DNA of 30,843 nucleotides from JADHUC01 sp964617665 (lineage in GTDB: Bacteria > Planctomycetota > Planctomycetia > Pirellulales > Pirellulaceae), in assembly GCA_964617665.1 (NCBI GenBank), contig CAZUAH010000112.1, forward strand, positions 1-30,843, written 5' to 3'. A model generated the notes under the pieces. The model saw only the letters and a program-made list of their open reading frames with translations, ran no database searches and had not been told where the DNA came from. A program made the position numbers and the translations under genes. Below are positions 21,048 through 30,622 of the stretch, piece after piece. Position 1 is the first letter of the stretch. Every line of letters begins with the position of its first letter.

Positions 21048-22508
21048 ATGCGTGTTTTCTTTGCCCCAATTCTCTTGCTTTTCTTTGCTGCGGGGCTCCA
21101 AGCTCAGGATCCCAAATCGGATGGTAGCGGCGATACAGATGTCGGCGCTGCGATCGAGTTGGTGGAAGCCAAGGCCGATCAAGCGGACGCCAAAGCCGAC
21201 GAGGCCGCGTTGGCAGGCCACAATGCCTGGATGCTCACCTGCTGTGCACTTGTGCTCTTCATGACGGCCCCAGGGCTTGCCATGTTCTACAGCGGTTTGG
21301 TGCGCAAGAAAAACGTGTTGGGCGTCATGATGCAGTGCATTTTCTTGATGGGCCTGATGTCAATAATCTGGGCTCTCTGGGGCTATTCGCTCTCATTCGG
21401 CGGCGACAACCCGTGGATAGGGAATGGCGATTACCTAGCCATGAACAACGTGGCACGTACTTGGGACGCAGAAGCCGGCGCACCACATACACCGATGTTT
21501 AACGAGGACGAGAATTACCGTATTCCTATGCTAACTCACATGCTTTTCCAGGGCATGTTCTTCATCATCACACCCGCGTTGATCTGCGGTGCCTTTGCCG
21601 AACGAATGAAGTTCAGCACCATGGTTGTCTTCATGATTTTGTGGGGCTCGCTCGTCTACTGTCCGTTGTGCCACTGGGTCTGGGGCGGCGGTATCCTGGG
21701 CTTCGTGGCAACTGGTGATGAAGGGGCGGGGATCGCGGGTGGCGCCCTCGACTTCGCCGGCGGTACGGTTGTGCACATCAGTTCGGGTATTTCCGCGTTG
21801 ATTGTTGCTTTGCTGATCGGAAAGCGGTTGGGCTACGGGCGGGATCCCATGCCACCACACAACCTGACCTACACGGCCATGGGTGCCGCGATGCTGTGGG
21901 TAGGTTGGTTTGGGTTCAACGCCGGTAGCGAATTGGCCTCGGATAATCTGACGTCCAGCGCATTTGCCGTAACCCACTTGTCGGCGGCGGCTGGAGCTGT
22001 GGCATGGGCTGCCATGGAATGGATCACACGCGGCAAACCGAGTATCCTGGGAACCTGTTCGGGCGCGGTCGCCGGTCTGGTGTGCATTACGCCGGCGGCT
22101 GGCTTTGTCAATCCCATGCCGGCTCTGCTGTTCGGCGCCGCCGCTGGGATCGTTTGCTTCCTGGCCTGTACAACAATCAAGTCCAAATTCGGTTATGATG
22201 ATTCGCTAGACGCATTCGGTGTTCACGGTGTCGGAGGTACACTGGGTGCCGTGCTCACGGGAGTTTTTGCAACGCGGGCCTGCGCGGACATAGACAACGG
22301 CAACCCGCTGGGTTTGATCGAAGGTAACACGAGGATTCTGGTCGGCCAGATCGTGGCTGTACTGATCACTTACGTCTTCGCGGCCGTGGTGGCCTTTGTC
22401 TTGTTGAAGATTCTGGACGCGACCATGGGTTTACGCGTCTCGCAAGAAGAGGAGACTCAGGGATTGGATCTGAGTCAACACGGCGAAGAAGGATACATCC
22501 AAATCTAA
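21048..22508 (+). CDS. amtB: Ammonium transporter, Amt family
   Basis: Amt proteins are trimeric inner-membrane channels for ammonium/ammonia. A signal peptide (MRVFFAPILLLFFAAGLQA) and a charged Ala/Lys/Asp segment (residues about 35-60) precede the first membrane helix, then about 11 helices follow. Key motifs are FYSGLVRKKNVLG, GAFAERM, the DFAGGTVVHISSG segment with the first pore His, and DAFGVHGVGG with the second. The start is set at 21048; ATG at 21027 would add seven residues. The PII gene follows 46 bases later and glnD next, so the transporter, its regulator and the modifying enzyme form one operon. Confidence 0.95.
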   Translation: MRVFFAPILLLFFAAGLQAQDPKSDGSGDTDVGAAIELVEAKADQADAKADEAALAGHNAWMLTCCALVLFMTAPGLAMFYSGLVRKKNVLGVMMQCIFLMGLMSIIWALWGYSLSFGGDNPWIGNGDYLAMNNVARTWDAEAGAPHTPMFNEDENYRIPMLTHMLFQGMFFIITPALICGAFAERMKFSTMVVFMILWGSLVYCPLCHWVWGGGILGFVATGDEGAGIAGGALDFAGGTVVHISSGISALIVALLIGKRLGYGRDPMPPHNLTYTAMGAAMLWVGWFGFNAGSELASDNLTSSAFAVTHLSAAAGAVAWAAMEWITRGKPSILGTCSGAVAGLVCITPAAGFVNPMPALLFGAAAGIVCFLACTTIKSKFGYDDSLDAFGVHGVGGTLGAVLTGVFATRACADIDNGNPLGLIEGNTRILVGQIVAVLITYVFAAVVAFVLLKILDATMGLRVSQEEETQGLDLSQHGEEGYIQI

Positions 22509-22554
22509 CGTGAACGGCACTGACAGCATGCAGGCCATAGAGAGGATAAGAACC

Positions 22555-22893
22555 ATGAAAAAGGTCGAAGCCATCATCCGCCATTTCAAGCTCGAAGATG
22601 TGAAAAAAGCACTGACCGATAACGAGATTCACGGGATGACCGTCACAGAAGTGCGTGGGTTTGGGAGGCAAAAGGGGCAGACGGAACGATACCGTGGAAC
22701 GGAGTACGCCGTGGATTTCGTGCCCAAAGTCAAAATCGAGGTGACCTGCTCAGACGACACTTACCAAAAGGTCATCGACACGATCTTGAACGCCGCCCAG
22801 ACGGGGCAAATTGGGGACGGCAAGATCTTCGTGGCCGACTTGCAGAATGTCATTCGTATTCGCACCGGTGAAACGGGGCAGGATGCTTTGTGA
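22555..22893 (+). CDS. glnK: Nitrogen regulatory protein PII (GlnB/GlnK type)
   Basis: PII trimers sense 2-oxoglutarate and ATP/ADP and block Amt when nitrogen is plentiful. The start MKKVEAII at 22555 follows a GAGGAT site; an upstream ATG at 22510 would add a non-family extension. The T loop ends with RGTEYAVDFVPK, in which the uridylylation residue is Tyr51. The B loop (TGQIGDGKIFV) and the C-terminal RIRTGETGQDAL are intact. The length of 112 residues is typical. GlnK is preferred to GlnB because of its place next to amtB; sequence alone does not separate them. Confidence 0.93.
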   Translation: MKKVEAIIRHFKLEDVKKALTDNEIHGMTVTEVRGFGRQKGQTERYRGTEYAVDFVPKVKIEVTCSDDTYQKVIDTILNAAQTGQIGDGKIFVADLQNVIRIRTGETGQDAL

Positions 22894-22896
22894 TCC

Positions 22897-25539
22897 ATGT
22901 CCGGCCCTAACTTCCGTCCCGTTGTTCTAGCCGCCCGAAAGCGTTTGGAGGCGGGACGGGAAGACATGGAGCAGCTACACCAAGGCCGTGCCACCGGTAC
23001 TGAGGTCAGTCGCGCACTCACTGACCTGATCGACGAGGTGGTACTGGACGTCTTCCAGACGGCGATTGCTGAAGTCGGTGACGACCTCAACTCGCTAGTC
23101 GGCCTCGTGGCACACGGTGGATATGGCCGCAGGGACGTTGCGCCTTTCTCCGACGTCGACCTAATGCTGCTCTACGCTCCCGCTCCGGGCGCGGAACGCC
23201 GCGTCCAGCCGCTGGCCCAGCGCCTTGTGCAGGATATCTGCGACTCGGGGCTTCGCCTCGGCTTCAGCCTGCGTGATCCGAAAGAGGCGTGCTCGCTGTC
23301 GTTGTCGGACGCCACCATCTTCACGTCGCTTGCCGAATCACGGCGTTTGGGCGGCAGCGAAGAACTGTTCACCGCGTTCGTGAAGCGACTGCGCCAAACG
23401 GCAATGCGTCATTCTCGCACGCTGATCTCGTCAATCGAGCGTGCGCGATTTCAAGAGCGGATGAAATATGGCGAAACGGTATACCTCCTGACGCCAAACA
23501 TCAAACGCACTCGCGGCGGGCTGCGGGATATTCAGCTGGTTCGATGGATCGGCTTTGCACGATACGGGGAAACAGATTTCGAGGCTCTCGAGAAGCTGGA
23601 TGTTATCGGCGCTGACGATCGACAAGACTTGTTGGAATCGCACGATTTTCTGCTGAAGTTGCGGAACGAACTGCATTTCCAGACGGGCAGGAGTCACGAC
23701 GTGCTGGACGCGGACGAACAACTGCGCATGGCCGACATGTACGGTCACTCGGGTGACGAGGGGCAGATGCCCGTCGAGCAGTTCATGCGCGAGTACTATC
23801 GGCATACGAGCAACGTTCGGTATTCGTCAGCCCACTTCGTGGCAACAGCCAAAATGCGCAAGGGGCTGCCCGCGTTTCTAAATGCAGTAGCAAGCCACAA
23901 CGTAGAAGGCGACTTTCGAGCGGGGCCAGGAGGAATCTACGCGACGCGCCGCGGCCTGAAGAAGGTTGCCAGCGACGTGGGAGAGGTCCTTCGGCTGATG
24001 GACTTGGCGAATCTCTACAACAAACGGATCGACCACCGTACTTGGCGAACGATCCGAGATGGAATGGCGCAACTTCCCCGCGTGGAGCTCACGACAGAGG
24101 TGAGTAAGCGATTTCTGTCGCTCATGTCCCAGCCCGGTCGATTGGCCAGTTTGCTGCGTCGTCTGCACGAGTTGGGTGTGCTGGAAAAAATCGTGGAAGG
24201 CATGAGCCATGCTCGCTTTCTGATGCAATTCAATGCGTATCACAAATACACCGTCGACGAGCACTCGCTCCGCACGGTGGATCAAACCATCAGATTTCTC
24301 GCTAACGGAGGCCCGCTTGGTGACGCCTATCGCGCCGTGAAGAACAAACGCGTGCTCCATCTAGCGGCGCTCGTTCACGATTTGGGAAAAGGCCATGCGG
24401 AGGACCACTGCAAATTGGGTGTTCGGCTGGCGGAAGAAACCGCAACACGGCTCGGATTGTCGAATCGAGAGAAGGAGTCGTTGTGTTTTCTCGTACAAGA
24501 GCATCTGACCTTCTCGCAATTGGCACGATTTCGCGATGTCGACGATCCCGAGGTCATCGTAGAATTGGCCGTACAGGTCGGTTCGCCAGAGTTGCTTCAG
24601 ATGCTGTACGTTTTGACCTGCGCAGATCTAGCGGCGGTTGGGCCGGGCGTGCTGACGCAATGGAGGCTGGAGTTGCTGACGCAGTTGTACTTCAACGTAC
24701 GTGGACAGCTCACGGGCGAAGCTTATGCGGGCACACTTCAGGATCGCGAGGCGAGACGCAGCGAGTTGCATGCGATGGCGGCCCGCAGTGAAGAAGATGC
24801 GTGGTGGGACAAACAGGTTGAAGCGTTGCCGCCAGCCTATCTTTGCAGAGTACCAACAGATCGTCTCGCGGATGAATTGACTCGGATGAAGGAGTTACCG
24901 CTTGACGACGCGGTTGCTTGGGGGCGGTACCTACAGGATACCGAGACTGTCGAGTACACGGTGGGGACGTTCGAAGGTATTACCCCCGGGATTTTTCACC
25001 GACTGACCGGCGCGTTGACTAGCCAACGATTGGAGATCCTCTCTGCCGAGATCCATACCCTGGACGATGCCGTGGTTTTGGATCGCTTCTATGTGCAAGA
25101 CCGAGACTTCGACGGCGAGCCGCCGGAACATCGCTTGACAGATGTCTGCAAATGCCTGACGACAGCCCTGAAACAGCCGACTGACGAGCCGCCCAGATTC
25201 CCGCAAATTTGGGACAGCAAATCGACCACCGCCAAAGCGGACGTGCCGAAACCGCCGGTGCGAGTGCGCGTGGACAATAGTACTTCGGATCGTTGCACCA
25301 TTCTGGATATCTTCGCCCTCGATTGCATGGGGCTGTTGTACGCAATCACTCGCATGCTTTTCGAACTTGGCCTGTCCGTCCACAGGGCGAAAGTAGGAAG
25401 CTACGTGGACCAAGTGGTCGACGTCTTCTACGTCACCGACAGCGAAGGAAACAAGATTCTGGACGACACGCGGCTGGAGGAGATTCGCACACGTCTGCTA
25501 AACAAGATCACCGAGTTCGAAGATTCGACTCCTAGTTGA
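22897..25539 (+). CDS. glnD: PII uridylyltransferase / uridylyl-removing enzyme GlnD
   Basis: GlnD adds UMP to PII Tyr51 at low glutamine and removes it at high glutamine. The nucleotidyltransferase motif GGYGRR-x-VAPFSDVD is at residues 74-88 with the catalytic Asp pair. The HD domain for removal is LVHDLGKGHAEDH near 488-500. Two ACT domains, which sense glutamine, begin at about residues 685 and 799 (FEGITPGIFHRLTGAL, FALDCMGLLYAITRMLFELG). The length of 880 residues is normal. The start is three bases after the PII stop codon. The complete set of motifs suggests a working bifunctional enzyme. Confidence 0.95.
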   Translation: MSGPNFRPVVLAARKRLEAGREDMEQLHQGRATGTEVSRALTDLIDEVVLDVFQTAIAEVGDDLNSLVGLVAHGGYGRRDVAPFSDVDLMLLYAPAPGAERRVQPLAQRLVQDICDSGLRLGFSLRDPKEACSLSLSDATIFTSLAESRRLGGSEELFTAFVKRLRQTAMRHSRTLISSIERARFQERMKYGETVYLLTPNIKRTRGGLRDIQLVRWIGFARYGETDFEALEKLDVIGADDRQDLLESHDFLLKLRNELHFQTGRSHDVLDADEQLRMADMYGHSGDEGQMPVEQFMREYYRHTSNVRYSSAHFVATAKMRKGLPAFLNAVASHNVEGDFRAGPGGIYATRRGLKKVASDVGEVLRLMDLANLYNKRIDHRTWRTIRDGMAQLPRVELTTEVSKRFLSLMSQPGRLASLLRRLHELGVLEKIVEGMSHARFLMQFNAYHKYTVDEHSLRTVDQTIRFLANGGPLGDAYRAVKNKRVLHLAALVHDLGKGHAEDHCKLGVRLAEETATRLGLSNREKESLCFLVQEHLTFSQLARFRDVDDPEVIVELAVQVGSPELLQMLYVLTCADLAAVGPGVLTQWRLELLTQLYFNVRGQLTGEAYAGTLQDREARRSELHAMAARSEEDAWWDKQVEALPPAYLCRVPTDRLADELTRMKELPLDDAVAWGRYLQDTETVEYTVGTFEGITPGIFHRLTGALTSQRLEILSAEIHTLDDAVVLDRFYVQDRDFDGEPPEHRLTDVCKCLTTALKQPTDEPPRFPQIWDSKSTTAKADVPKPPVRVRVDNSTSDRCTILDIFALDCMGLLYAITRMLFELGLSVHRAKVGSYVDQVVDVFYVTDSEGNKILDDTRLEEIRTRLLNKITEFEDSTPS

Positions 25540-25564
25540 TTCGAGCTCTCGATCGCAGTATGCT
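25536..25564 (+). promoter_or_regulatory. Candidate promoter of the propeller-like protein gene
   Basis: TTGATT (25536-25541), overlapping the glnD stop codon, and TATGCT (25559-25564) are spaced by 17 bases. The start codon at 25670 is about 100 bases further on. Confidence 0.3.
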
Positions 25565-25669
25565 CGATTTGCACGTGCTCGCCGCAGGATGAATTTCCAC
25601 GTCCGTCCGTGACTGGTCCGAGCATCCGTCCCACCCTCGACTGCGGCATGGCCGCTTTAGGACACCACC

Positions 25670-27604
25670 ATGCGTCGTTGCCAACTCGCCGTAGCATTCA
25701 CCTTGTTGATGTTCCCAACCAGCCTGCTTGCTGCCGTGCCACGCGCACGAGAGTACTTCAAGATCACCGTGGTGGACGATGCCACGGGGCGGGGCGTTCC
25801 GCTCATCGAACTGCGAACGGTCAATAATATCCAGTACTTCACGGACAGCAATGGAGTGATCGCCTTCTACGAACCCGGGCTAATGGGCGAGAATATCTTC
25901 TTCCATGTCGAAGGACATGGATACGAATTCGCCAAAGACGGTTTCGGATATCGTGGAAAACGCTTGAAAGTGATGCAGGGCGGTGAAGCTACATTGAAGG
26001 TCAAAAGGAACAATATCGCCGAACGCTTGTATCGAATGACTGGGGCCGGCATATATCGCGACACGGTGCTGACCGGTGGCAGTCCGCCTACCAGGCAGCC
26101 ATTACTGAACGGCCTAGTCTTCGGATCGGACAGCGTCGTCAATACAGTCTACCGAGAAAATGTCTATTGGTTCTGGGGCGACACGAATCGACCGTCGTAC
26201 CCGCTCGGAAACTTTCACGTCCCGGGGGCAACGTCACTGCTACCTGACAAAGGAGGACTCGATCCTGATGTCGGCGTGAATCTGAACTACTTCGTCGGCG
26301 AGAACGGATTCGCAAAACCGACGTGTCAGATGCCTGGCCAAGGTCCGACTTGGATCAATGGGCTAGTCACGTTGAAAGGCGACGACGGTCAAGAGCGACT
26401 GTTTGCCTATTATGTGAAAGTCGCTAAACCGATGCGTGTCTACGAGCGAGGGCTGGTCGAATTCAACGACGAGAAGCAGCAGTTCGAACATCGCATCAAG
26501 ATCGACATGGACGCGCCAGCATATCCTGGCGGCCATCCGTTTGTGCATGCGGCGGACGGAGTGGAATACGTTTATTTCGTCAATCCGTATCCGCTGGTCC
26601 GAGTCCGGGCGACGCCGGGGGACCTGCTCGACCTGAGCAAGTACGAAGCGTTCACATGTTTCAAAGAGGGCAGTCGGCCTGAAAGACTTGAGCTTGACCG
26701 GGACGACGATGGTCGATTGCGCTATACCTGGAAACGGAACGCGATTCCGCTTTCTCGGGACCTTCAGAACAAGCTGACAAAGGACGGCCGCCTAAAGGCG
26801 GGTGAAGGTATCTTTCATTTCCAGGACGCAGACACAGGCAAATCGGTAGCCGTCCACGGCGGTTCGGTGTATTGGAATGCCTATCGCAACCGTTGGGTAA
26901 TGGTGGCTCTGGAGGTATTCGGCACGTCGATGCTGGGCGAGATGTGGTTTGCCGAGGCGGATACGCCGCTGGGGCCGTGGACATACGCCAGGAAAATCGT
27001 AACGCACGAGAAGTACAGTTTCTACAATCCGAAGCAACATCCGATGTTCGACAAGGAAGGTGGCAGGATCATTTTCTTCGAGGGAACGTACACCAGTATG
27101 TTCTCCGGCAATCCAGAGCAGACTCCTCGGTACAACTACAATCAGATTATGTGCAAACTTGACTTGGCCGATCCGCGTCTGAACTTGCCCGTCCCTTTGT
27201 ACCGATGGGAGACTGCAGGCGGTGATGTCCGGTATGCAACACGCGGCACAAGTGATTTGAGGGGTAGCAAGGGAACAATTGCCTTCTACGCCGTCGCACG
27301 CCCGGCAGCTCAGGCGATCCCCATCGTGGCCACGGAGACACCAAACGCGGGTCTCCAACTGACGTCGGGCGAACCGGCCGGATCGGACGACGGACAGTCT
27401 AGCCAGCCAGTCTTCTACGCCCTGGAGGCCGATATTGAGGAGCCACCCGCGACTAGTGTTCCGCTCTACGAATGCACCCGCCAGAGCGATGGCCGACGAG
27501 CCTACTTGCTCGAAACCGAACCGGTACCGCCGGGATTCAAACAATCGGACAAGCCGCTCTGCCGCGTCTGGAAGAACCCGGCCACATATGTAACGGTACA
27601 GTAG
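25670..27604 (+). CDS. Exported multi-domain protein, propeller-like, GH43/DUF4185-like
   Basis: A Sec signal peptide is visible (CQLAVAFTLLMFPTSLLAA, residues 4-22). Residues about 28-110 form a carboxypeptidase-regulatory-like beta domain (KITVVDDATGRGVPLIELRT). Residues about 125-510 hold repeated strand-turn units rich in Trp, Tyr and Gly, e.g. NVYWFWGDTNRPSY, RWVMVALEVFGTSMLGEMWFAEADTPLGPW, as in five-bladed propellers of the GH43/DUF4185 type. The end has VPLYR/VPLYE units that look like DUF5648 repeats. The fold and enzyme class are inferred; no catalytic triad was checked. A carbohydrate-related role is plausible. AGGA precedes the ATG at 25670. Confidence 0.6.
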   Translation: MRRCQLAVAFTLLMFPTSLLAAVPRAREYFKITVVDDATGRGVPLIELRTVNNIQYFTDSNGVIAFYEPGLMGENIFFHVEGHGYEFAKDGFGYRGKRLKVMQGGEATLKVKRNNIAERLYRMTGAGIYRDTVLTGGSPPTRQPLLNGLVFGSDSVVNTVYRENVYWFWGDTNRPSYPLGNFHVPGATSLLPDKGGLDPDVGVNLNYFVGENGFAKPTCQMPGQGPTWINGLVTLKGDDGQERLFAYYVKVAKPMRVYERGLVEFNDEKQQFEHRIKIDMDAPAYPGGHPFVHAADGVEYVYFVNPYPLVRVRATPGDLLDLSKYEAFTCFKEGSRPERLELDRDDDGRLRYTWKRNAIPLSRDLQNKLTKDGRLKAGEGIFHFQDADTGKSVAVHGGSVYWNAYRNRWVMVALEVFGTSMLGEMWFAEADTPLGPWTYARKIVTHEKYSFYNPKQHPMFDKEGGRIIFFEGTYTSMFSGNPEQTPRYNYNQIMCKLDLADPRLNLPVPLYRWETAGGDVRYATRGTSDLRGSKGTIAFYAVARPAAQAIPIVATETPNAGLQLTSGEPAGSDDGQSSQPVFYALEADIEEPPATSVPLYECTRQSDGRRAYLLETEPVPPGFKQSDKPLCRVWKNPATYVTVQ

Positions 27605-27676
27605 CGGCGCGTTGTCTGACCGCTCCGGAACAGTGTACCATAGGCAATGTAAATACACCCATCCAAGGAGAAACCT

Positions 27677-28627
27677 ATGACGAAGAAACATCGAGTCTCC
27701 CGACGTGAATTCCTGGCTGCCGGAGCTGCGGCTGCTGGCGCATTGGCCGTTCCTGCCGTACTGACCGGCCGCGCTTGGGGCAAGCCCGATCTGAAACCCG
27801 TCCCGGAAGCAGAACTTGAGAAGATCGAAGCAGCGTCGCCGAAGACTGCGACGGTCAAACCCAAGAAGCCTCGCAAGCTACTGGCCTTCTACCGGTGCGA
27901 AGGTTTCGTGCACGGTGGTGCGATCGACCGCGGCACCGCAGCGTTGGACATCATGGGCGCAAGAACCGGAGCCTTCGAAACGGTGGTCAGCAAGGACTAC
28001 GCGATGTTCGACGCCGCGACGTTGAAGGAATTCGACGCCGTCCTGTTCAACAACACGACGCGACTGAAGTTCGACGACGAGGAACGACGGGCGGCCTTGA
28101 TGGACTTCGTTAAGAGCGGCAAAGGTGTATGTGGTATCCACGCAGCCACCGACAATTTCTACGACTGGTCCGAGGCGGCAGCGATGATGGGCGGTCTGTT
28201 CGCCGGACATCCTTGGGGCGGCGGCGGTACCTGGGCGATGCAGGTCGAAGAACCGGATCACCCGATCAACAAAGGATTCGCGGGCACAGGCTTCTGGGCG
28301 AAGGACGAGATCTACAAGATGAAGGATCCGTACTCGCGCGACAACCTTCGCATTCTGGTCGGCCTGGACATGACCAAGAAAGAGAACAAGCCTGGCCGGC
28401 CGGACAATGATAACGCCATATCCTGGATCCGCGATTTCGGCGAAGGACGTGTCTTCTACTGTTCGTTGGGCCACAACAGCCAAATTTTCTGGACTCCGTC
28501 GATTCTCCAGCATTACTTGGACGGCATTCAGTTCGCCATGGGCGACCTCAAGGCGGATGCGACACCCAGCGCAAAGCTGAGCCAACAGCCAAAGATCTGC
28601 CCGGCTCCGGAAAAGCCCTCGGCGTAG
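27677..28627 (+). CDS. Tat-exported ThuA-domain protein (316 aa)
   Basis: The leader is a textbook twin-arginine signal, SRREFLAAG at residues 8-16, then an Ala-rich stretch and cleavage near GRAWG. The mature part is a ThuA-like (trehalose-utilization type, glutamine-amidotransferase-like) domain: KKPRKLLAFYRCEGFVHGGAI, a DAVLFNNTTRLKFDDEERRA segment, GKGVCGIHAATDNFYDW and GRVFYCSLGHNSQIFW. Exported ThuA-like domains are very common in planctomycetes; their substrates are mostly unknown, sugar-related for the named family. AAGGAG lies seven bases before the ATG. It follows the propeller-like gene by 72 bases, on the same strand. Confidence 0.85.
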   Translation: MTKKHRVSRREFLAAGAAAAGALAVPAVLTGRAWGKPDLKPVPEAELEKIEAASPKTATVKPKKPRKLLAFYRCEGFVHGGAIDRGTAALDIMGARTGAFETVVSKDYAMFDAATLKEFDAVLFNNTTRLKFDDEERRAALMDFVKSGKGVCGIHAATDNFYDWSEAAAMMGGLFAGHPWGGGGTWAMQVEEPDHPINKGFAGTGFWAKDEIYKMKDPYSRDNLRILVGLDMTKKENKPGRPDNDNAISWIRDFGEGRVFYCSLGHNSQIFWTPSILQHYLDGIQFAMGDLKADATPSAKLSQQPKICPAPEKPSA

Positions 28628-28676
28628 GACAGAAGAAGTCTAATCCAGCCGCGTCTTCGTCTTATCAGGAATCCTG

Positions 28677-30467
28677 ATGTCAGATCGCGACCGTCTAACG
28701 GCTGCCTACGAGAAGGCGCGGTCGACGTTGCTGGCGGAGCGGACGTCTGCCGGCCATTGGATTGGCGAATTGTCCGCTTCGGCCTTGTCTACGGCCACGG
28801 CCGTCAGCGCTTTGTCCGTGGTGCGCAGAAACGGCTGGTCCGACGCGAGGTTCGACGACGCAATCGAAAGCGGCGTACAGTGGCTGGCGGCCCATCAGAA
28901 CGACGACGGCGGTTTCGGCGATACGGACAAAAGTTACTCGAACATCGCCACGACAATGTTGGTATCGGCGGCGTTTCACTTGGCGGACAAGGCCGACCAG
29001 CATGAAACGCTGCTGAGTCAAGCTGAAGCATACATCCAGTCCAAGGGCGGCGTAACCGGGCTGCGCGAACGGTATGGCAAAGACAAGACCTTCGCCGTCC
29101 CTATCCTTACCAACTGCGCCTTGGCGGGACTCGCGCCGTGGAAGGATGTGTCGCCGCTTCCATTTGAACTTGCATGTGTGCCCCAGCGGTTCTATCGCTT
29201 CGTTCGCATGCCGGTAGTCAGCTATGCGGTTCCCGCCTTAGTCGCAATCGGACAGGCACGCTACTTCCATCGAAAGCCGCTGCTGCCGTGGATGCGATTC
29301 ATTCGTTGGGCTGCGATCAAACCCAGCTTGCGTGTATTGCGAAGCATGCAACCGGACAGCGGCGGTTACCTCGAAGCAACGCCCCTGACCAGTTTCGTGG
29401 TCATGAGCCTGGCGTCCGCAGGACGAGTGGATCATCCAGTAACGCAGGAAGGTGTCAAGTTTCTGCTCGATTCGGTTCGCCCCGATGGCAGTTGGCCGAT
29501 CGACACGGATTTGGCTACGTGGACCACGACACTTGCGATCAACGCAATGGCCGGGGCTGGTGAGGACGCGACGGAACTCAGTTGCCTGGACTGGTTGTTG
29601 TCCTGCCAGCATCGCCGCAGGCATCCATTCACTGGGGCCGACCCTGGTGGCTGGGGATGGACCGACCTGAGCGGAGCCGTACCGGACGCCGACGATACGC
29701 CGGGGGCTCTATTGGCCTTGGCCGCCTGGCGCGATTCGCCGTCATGCGGCGAACGTGATCGAACGCGGGTCAAAGAAGCTGCCACCGCAGGTGTCCAGTG
29801 GCTGTTAGATCTACAGAACTCGAACGGTGGTTGGCCAACATTCTGTCGCGGTTGGGGCAAACTGCCGTTTGACCGTAGCGGCGCCGACATAACGGCGCAC
29901 GCTCTTCGGGCTTTGAAGAATTGGCGGGACCTGCCGTCTGGAAGACGGGTTCGACATGCTGTCGAAGCGGGTTTTCGCTTTCTGGCCCGGTCTCAACGCG
30001 AAGAAGGAAGCTGGCTTCCTCTGTGGTTCGGTAATCAGAATCGTCCGGAGGAGGATAATCCTGTGTACGGAACAGCCAAGGTGCTGTTGGCCTACCGGGA
30101 CTGGGAACGGCTAGACTCGGAACAAGCTCGGACGGCTCTGGCTTGGCTTTGCACCGCCCAAAACGACGATGGTGGCTGGGGTGGCGGAGCGGCGGTGGCG
30201 AATGCCTCCCCGGACGGGCGACAAAGCAGCGCCGAAGAAACGGCACTGGCCGTCGAGACATTGGCATCTGTCCCCCTAGCGGATGCTCAAATGGCGCATT
30301 TGCAGCGAGGGATCGACTGGCTGGCACATGCTGTCGAGTCGGACACGTATCTGCAATCGTCGCCCATTGGGTTCTATTTCGCCAAGCTGTGGTACTACGA
30401 GAGACTCTATCCTTTGACGTTCACCGTGGCGGCACTGGGCCAAGCCAAGCGGCATGCCGGTTGTTGA
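28677..30467 (+). CDS. shc: Class II triterpene cyclase, squalene-hopene cyclase family (596 aa)
   Basis: Enzymes of this family cyclise squalene to hopene-type products on the membrane. The catalytic motif DADD (DxDD) is at residues 337-340. Several QW motifs are visible: GVQWLAAHQNDDGGFG (about residue 63), GVQWLLDLQNSNGGW, AGFRFLARSQREEGSW, ALAWLCTAQNDDGGWGGG. The N-terminal ELSASALSTATAVSAL and C-terminal FYFAKLWYYERLYP also fit. At 596 residues it is slightly shorter than usual hopene cyclases (about 630), and the product may be hopene or another triterpene. The other hopanoid genes are not visible here. The ATG at 28677 follows AGGA. Confidence 0.85.
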   Translation: MSDRDRLTAAYEKARSTLLAERTSAGHWIGELSASALSTATAVSALSVVRRNGWSDARFDDAIESGVQWLAAHQNDDGGFGDTDKSYSNIATTMLVSAAFHLADKADQHETLLSQAEAYIQSKGGVTGLRERYGKDKTFAVPILTNCALAGLAPWKDVSPLPFELACVPQRFYRFVRMPVVSYAVPALVAIGQARYFHRKPLLPWMRFIRWAAIKPSLRVLRSMQPDSGGYLEATPLTSFVVMSLASAGRVDHPVTQEGVKFLLDSVRPDGSWPIDTDLATWTTTLAINAMAGAGEDATELSCLDWLLSCQHRRRHPFTGADPGGWGWTDLSGAVPDADDTPGALLALAAWRDSPSCGERDRTRVKEAATAGVQWLLDLQNSNGGWPTFCRGWGKLPFDRSGADITAHALRALKNWRDLPSGRRVRHAVEAGFRFLARSQREEGSWLPLWFGNQNRPEEDNPVYGTAKVLLAYRDWERLDSEQARTALAWLCTAQNDDGGWGGGAAVANASPDGRQSSAEETALAVETLASVPLADAQMAHLQRGIDWLAHAVESDTYLQSSPIGFYFAKLWYYERLYPLTFTVAALGQAKRHAGC

Positions 30468-30622
30468 CGGCCCGCGAAGTGATACAACCGCCCGAGCCAG
30501 CCAGGCCGCTATTCACTTCTATTCCGCTCGCCCCATCTTGTGACTCGAAGCATGGAAAAGGGTGACCGTCTCGCGTAGAATCGAATTTGTCGGACAAACT
30601 GATCTCTTTCGCGACAAACGCC

